Shown here: positions 60,551-64,000 of the stretch, in pieces
Numbering within the stretch: position 1 is the stretch's first letter
Layout: every line of letters begins with the position of its first letter
Assembly: GCA_018816345.1 (NCBI GenBank)
Contig: JAHIWG010000173.1
Span: forward strand, 1-64,000
From: Spirochaetota bacterium
Lineage (GTDB): Bacteria; Spirochaetota; Spirochaetia; Treponematales; UBA12059
Length of the DNA: 64,000 nucleotides
Direction of reading: 5' to 3'
Notes under the pieces: generated by a model
What the model was told of the DNA's origin: nothing
The model's database searches: none
Seen by the model: the letters and a program-made list of their open reading frames with translations, nothing else
Program-made: the position numbers and the translations under genes

Positions 60551-61363
60551 CTAGAAGACCCTCCTGCGATGATAGCGCCTGAGCGTGACGCTCCATTCCC
60601 GTATCGAGGCGACGGCCGAGGCGAGGCGCCCCGAGTCGCCGTCAGGCCTGGAACGCAGCACGACCTGCCTAGCCATATCGGGGCTGCCGCCCTGCTCGTC
60701 GTACGCGTCCAGGTACTGCAGCCATTCTTCCGAGCGATCCTCGGAGCCTCCGTCGAGATCCTCTCCCTTGACGACGCACAGCCCTATCCTGCCGGTCAAC
60801 GAGGAGAAGGAATCCATCACGGCGTCGAAGCGGGGGCTGTGCCCGGGTTCCCAGGCGATCTTGACGAACGGATGATCCGCGGCGGAAAGCATGGACGCCG
60901 CGGCCGAATAGGAAGCTAATACCGAGTCGGGCGATACGCCGACGCAAATGGTAATGCCGAACTTGCCGGTCTCGTCGCCAAGGCGCCGCGCCTCGTCTAC
61001 GAAAGCCGCGGCGTCGGCGTCGGGACAGGCGCCCCTGGGGGCGGACCAGGCGCGGACGAGGGGCGAGTTAAGCTCGCGCGCGGTCGCCAGGACATCGCCG
61101 AACGCGGCCCTGTCGTGGGATCCGACGCGGAACAGCGTAGCGTACGAGACGGTGCAGAGCCCCGCCCGGAGCGTCTCGATCATCGTCTCCCTCGCGCAGG
61201 GCAGGTCTCCGGGGCGGACGAACCCGTCGTCGGTCCATTCTATGCCTTGGGTTCCGAGCTCTACGGCCGTATCTAGTACCTTTTTTACATCGTCCCCTAT
61301 GAAGGCCGACGAGGAGAGCGCCGCGTATATCATCGTAAGATAGGATTCTATAGGAAGCCACAT
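60551..61363 (-). CDS. Sugar-phosphate isomerase/epimerase-like TIM barrel
   Basis: A 270-aa protein resembling xylose isomerase-like TIM-barrel enzymes (AP endonuclease 2 superfamily): MIYAALSSSAF, QGIEWTDDG, and KIAWEPGHSPRFDAV hold the expected acidic metal ligands. The substrate is unknown. ATG 61333 (start of the first strand) is an alternative start; neither has a clear ribosome binding site. It is divergent from the isomerase-GH31 pair. Confidence 0.68.
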   Translation of the reverse strand: MWLPIESYLTMIYAALSSSAFIGDDVKKVLDTAVELGTQGIEWTDDGFVRPGDLPCARETMIETLRAGLCTVSYATLFRVGSHDRAAFGDVLATARELNSPLVRAWSAPRGACPDADAAAFVDEARRLGDETGKFGITICVGVSPDSVLASYSAAASMLSAADHPFVKIAWEPGHSPRFDAVMDSFSSLTGRIGLCVVKGEDLDGGSEDRSEEWLQYLDAYDEQGGSPDMARQVVLRSRPDGDSGRLASAVASIREWSVTLRRYHRRRVF

Positions 61364-61419
61364 CGGATTACAACCGTGACCGGCCTATGAAGCCGCGCCT
61401 GCGGCGCCCGCGACCACAA

Positions 61420-61467
61420 TTGACAGGACACCGACCCCATGCTTTACTTTCATCTAGAAAGTAAAGC
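61420..61467 (+). promoter_or_regulatory. Promoter overlapped by 11-bp inverted repeat (operator)
   Basis: TTGACA (61420-61425), a 17-base spacer and TTTACT (-10, 61443-61448). The inverted repeat gctttactttc (61441-61451) and gaaagtaaagc (61457-61467) has a five-base centre, and its left arm covers the -10. Binding of a repressor would block initiation. The regulator is not in the window. Confidence 0.78.
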
Positions 61468-61477
61468 AGGAGGATAC

Positions 61478-62797
61478 ATGAAATATACCGTTCGCCTAGG
61501 GGTGGCCTGCCTCGGGAGGACGACCTTCGACGTCGCGGCGGCCCGGATCCAATGGGCCGAGACTAAGAAGGCCCTAGCCGCCCTCGAGAACGTCGTAATC
61601 GTGGCGCCGGACGACCTCGTCATAGAACCCGACGAGGCGAGGTCGGCCGCCGACCTGTTCGCGAGGTCCCGCGTCGACGGGCTCGTGATACTCTCTGGCA
61701 CGTTCCACCTGGGGCACCTCGCCCTCGAGCTGGCCAAGGCCCTGCCCGCTACGCCCATGATGCTCTGGGGCCTGCCCGAGCTGCCCTACGACGGAGGCAA
61801 GATCAGGCTCAACTCCGTATGCGGCGTCAACCTCAACGCCTCGAACCTCTACAAGTCGGGCGTCAGGAACTACCACTACGCCATAGGGCCGAGCATAGAC
61901 GAGGACTGGGTCGACGGCGTCCGCGTCCTCGCGTGCCTCAAGGCGGCCAGGGTCGGCATAGCCGGCTACCGGGCCCACGGCTTCTTCAACCTCTCGGTCG
62001 CGGACCCGGCGGTCTACCGCGCCACCGGCGCCATCGTCGACCACTACGAGCTGGACGAGATATGGAGCGCCCCGGCCCCGGACGCCGAGGTGGCGAGGAG
62101 GACCGAGCAATACCGGTCGATCTTCGACGTATCCGGGATAAGCGCCGACCAGCTCGCCAAGGTCTCGGCCCTGGCCGTAAGGCTCGACTACGTCATGGAG
62201 ACGAAGGGGCTCTCGGCGATGGCGATACGCTGCTGGCCCGAATTCGCCGGCCGCTACGGCGTCTCGCCCTGCGCCGCGATGAGCCTCCTCCAGTCGGAAG
62301 GCCGCGTCCTCGCCTGCGAGGGCGACGTCGAGGGAGCGCTGTCGATGCTCGCCCACAAGGCGCTCGGGGCGGAGACGCCGTTCCTGTTCGACTTCTCCCA
62401 GGTTGACCTCGAGGAGGACTTCGCGCTGTTCTGGCACTGCGGCGTGGCGCCGTGCAACCTCTGGGACGGCCGCTGCGTCCGCTCGCTCGACACCTATTTC
62501 GCCGGAGGCAAGGGGGTCACCGCCGATTTCGTCCTCAAGGACGGCGACCTGTCGATCGTGCGCCTCGACTCCGTGGACGGCAAGTACAGACTCTTCATAC
62601 AGAACGCCCGCGCGGTGCCCATGGAGAAGCTCCTCAAGGGCACCTACATGAAGGCCAGGTTCGATAGGCCGGTGGCGGACGTGCTCGACCTCGTCGTAAG
62701 GAACGGTATTGCCCACCACGCGTCCGTGGTATATGGTGACTACCTCCGGCCCCTGCGGCTCGCCGCGAGCGCGGCCGGATGGGAGGTCATCGAGTGA
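61478..62797 (+). CDS. Arabinose/fucose isomerase-like protein
   Basis: A 439-aa protein resembling the L-fucose/L-arabinose isomerase fold: a Rossmann-like N domain (VDGLVILSGTFHLGH) and a C-terminal active-site region (FLFDFSQVDLEEDFALFWHCGVAPCN). These enzymes interconvert an aldose and a ketose with a metal ion. Aggagg lies just before ATG 61478, behind the promoter/operator. The stop overlaps the GTG of the GH31 gene by 4 bases. The sugar is unknown; isomerases of this type are reported in sulfoquinovose loci, which would fit its partner. Confidence 0.8.
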   Translation: MKYTVRLGVACLGRTTFDVAAARIQWAETKKALAALENVVIVAPDDLVIEPDEARSAADLFARSRVDGLVILSGTFHLGHLALELAKALPATPMMLWGLPELPYDGGKIRLNSVCGVNLNASNLYKSGVRNYHYAIGPSIDEDWVDGVRVLACLKAARVGIAGYRAHGFFNLSVADPAVYRATGAIVDHYELDEIWSAPAPDAEVARRTEQYRSIFDVSGISADQLAKVSALAVRLDYVMETKGLSAMAIRCWPEFAGRYGVSPCAAMSLLQSEGRVLACEGDVEGALSMLAHKALGAETPFLFDFSQVDLEEDFALFWHCGVAPCNLWDGRCVRSLDTYFAGGKGVTADFVLKDGDLSIVRLDSVDGKYRLFIQNARAVPMEKLLKGTYMKARFDRPVADVLDLVVRNGIAHHASVVYGDYLRPLRLAASAAGWEVIE

Positions 62798-64000
62798 TAC
62801 GACTAGAGGCCGCCGAGGACGGATTCGCCGTATACCTCGACGGGCGCAGGGCGCTGGTCCATTCCGGCCGCGCTCCCCTCCTCGAGCTCGGCTCCGCCGA
62901 GCCGGCTATACGTCAGCGCAAGGGCGGCTTTACGATTCGCCAGAAGAAGCGTACGCGCGTGAAGGCCAAGGCCTGGAAGCAGGTCTCGGCCCGGGACGAC
63001 TTCATAGACGTCGAATTCGAGGGCCTGATCCGCATGACCGTCAGGGAATCCGCCGGAGCCCTCCGCATCACCTTCTCGCGCTACGACTCGTCGTATAACC
63101 GGTTCCTCTTCAGGCTCCCCGCCTCGCAGGGCGAGAGCGTATTCGGGTGCGGGGAGCAGTACTCGAGGCTCGACCTCAAGGGCAGCCGCGTGCCGCTCTG
63201 GTCGGAGGAGCAGGGCGTCGGGCGGGGCAAGGACCTCATCACGCTGGCGGCCGACCTATGGGGCGGCGCCGGCGGGAACTGGCACACGACCTACTTCGGC
63301 CAGCCGTCCTTCGTCACCAGCGATCGGTCCTACGCGCACGTCAATACGACGGCCTACTGCGTCTTAGACTTCAGGCGGCCGAGGGTAACCACGCTGTCGT
63401 CGTGGGCCGTGCCCGAGGAGCTGGTCGTCGGGTTCGCCGACGACGCCCCCTCCGCGGTAGGCGCCCTGTCCGCCCTCGTCGGCAGGCAGCCCAAGCTCCC
63501 CTCGTGGACCTGGGACGGCGTATGGCTAGGCGTTCAGGGCGGCGCGGCCGAGATACGCGGCAAGCTCGACTCGGCCAAGGCCGCGGGCGTCAAGGTCGGC
63601 GCGGTCTGGGCCCAGGACTGGTGCGGCAGGCGCGTCACGAGCTTCGGCAAGCAGCTCCAATGGGACTGGATCCACGATAAGGCCCTCTATCCCGAACTCC
63701 CCGACGACATCGCGAGGCTCCGTCGCGAGGGAGTGAGGTTCCTGGGCTACATTAACCCCTTCCTCTCCGTCGAGGGGGCGCTCTACGCCGAGGCCTCCGC
63801 GGCCGGCTACTGCGTACGGCGGCAGGACGGGACGGATTACCTCGTCACGGTCACCACCTTCCCCGCGGCCATGGTCGACCTCTATAACCCGGCGGCCTTC
63901 GCGTGGATCAAGTCAGTCATCAAGCGAGAGATGCTGGGCATCGGCATGGCGGGCTGGATGGCCGACTTCGGGGAGTACCTGCCCGCGGACGCCGTCCTGC
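62794..64000 (+). CDS. GH31 glycosidase of the YihQ (sulfoquinovosidase-like) type, partial
   Basis: The first 402 codons; the gene runs off the window. GCGEQYSRLDLKG, LWSEEQGVGRGKD, AQDWCGRRVTSFGK and GWMADFGEYLP match YihQ closely and without gaps, with the nucleophile at Asp391. The start is GTG 62794, overlapping the upstream stop. Compared with the E. coli sulfoquinovose pocket as I recall it, Gln248, Gln274 and Trp290 are kept, but the sulfonate-binding Arg301 is replaced by Gln287. It may therefore act on another alpha-glucoside. It has no signal peptide, so it is cytoplasmic. Confidence 0.85.
   Translation, partial: MIRLEAAEDGFAVYLDGRRALVHSGRAPLLELGSAEPAIRQRKGGFTIRQKKRTRVKAKAWKQVSARDDFIDVEFEGLIRMTVRESAGALRITFSRYDSSYNRFLFRLPASQGESVFGCGEQYSRLDLKGSRVPLWSEEQGVGRGKDLITLAADLWGGAGGNWHTTYFGQPSFVTSDRSYAHVNTTAYCVLDFRRPRVTTLSSWAVPEELVVGFADDAPSAVGALSALVGRQPKLPSWTWDGVWLGVQGGAAEIRGKLDSAKAAGVKVGAVWAQDWCGRRVTSFGKQLQWDWIHDKALYPELPDDIARLRREGVRFLGYINPFLSVEGALYAEASAAGYCVRRQDGTDYLVTVTTFPAAMVDLYNPAAFAWIKSVIKREMLGIGMAGWMADFGEYLPADAVL

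Overview
This is a chromosomal segment of about 64 kb from a high-G+C bacterium, most likely a spirochaete related to Treponema or Spirochaeta. That assignment is an inference. It rests on a tandem pair of Crp-type cyclic-nucleotide-binding proteins next to a tRNA, several PEGA-domain envelope proteins (one with a caspase-like domain), CsgG/FlgO-like lipoproteins, many lipoproteins with loose lipoboxes, and a methyl-accepting chemotaxis protein. Despite the high G+C, AUA (Ile) and AGG (Arg) codons are used freely throughout. No rRNA, CRISPR array, prophage or insertion sequence was found. There is one tRNA gene, tRNA-Thr(CGT).

Layout. 1-519: no gene; two copies of a 145-bp tandem repeat and two further hairpins. 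520-4632: a fibronectin-III-like lipoprotein and a NarL-type two-component system. 4666-7804 (minus): a sugar ABC transporter (binding protein and two permeases) facing the two-component system. 8029-14154: a lipoprotein fusing an isochorismatase-type hydrolase to a DUF885 metallohydrolase domain, a soluble PAS-GAF histidine kinase, adenosine deaminase and a PlsC-like protein. 14174-20528 (minus): an alpha-galactoside locus with GH36 alpha-galactosidase, two permeases, a binding protein and a LacI regulator, plus a perfect 32-bp palindromic operator. 20658-23441: divergent lipid genes (plsC, acyl-CoA synthetase). 23563-25399: tRNA-Thr and the two cNMP-binding proteins. 25495-30103: amidohydrolase, acetyltransferase, ROK fructokinase and a 1-pyrroline-5-carboxylate dehydrogenase gene interrupted by one in-frame TAA.

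30355-36091 (minus): a four-gene envelope operon of two paralogous PEGA lipoproteins flanking two CsgG-like proteins. A larger caspase-PEGA protein with a related C-terminal domain lies at 51663-54254. 36270-42277: chemotaxis receptor, M3-like metallopeptidase and a secreted protein with acidic repeats. 42314-50529 (minus): two complete, back-to-back polyamine-type (Pot) ABC transporters with different gene orders, separated by a 74-bp pure G/C tract with G-quadruplex potential. 50801-61363: MazG, the caspase protein, GNAT plus Gfo/Idh/MocA oxidoreductase, nitronate monooxygenase plus FabF, and a small group of hydrolase and TIM-barrel genes. 61420-64000: a promoter/operator followed by a fucose-isomerase-like protein translationally coupled to a GH31 enzyme of the YihQ type, cut by the window edge.

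The gene content suggests a fermentative saccharolytic organism that imports plant-derived oligosaccharides and polyamines through binding-protein-dependent transporters. No sugar-transporter ATPase lies beside the sugar operons, so a shared one elsewhere is likely. The most distinctive parts are the PEGA/CsgG envelope operon with its caspase relative, the isochorismatase-DUF885 fusion, the interrupted pruA, and the edge-truncated YihQ-like locus.
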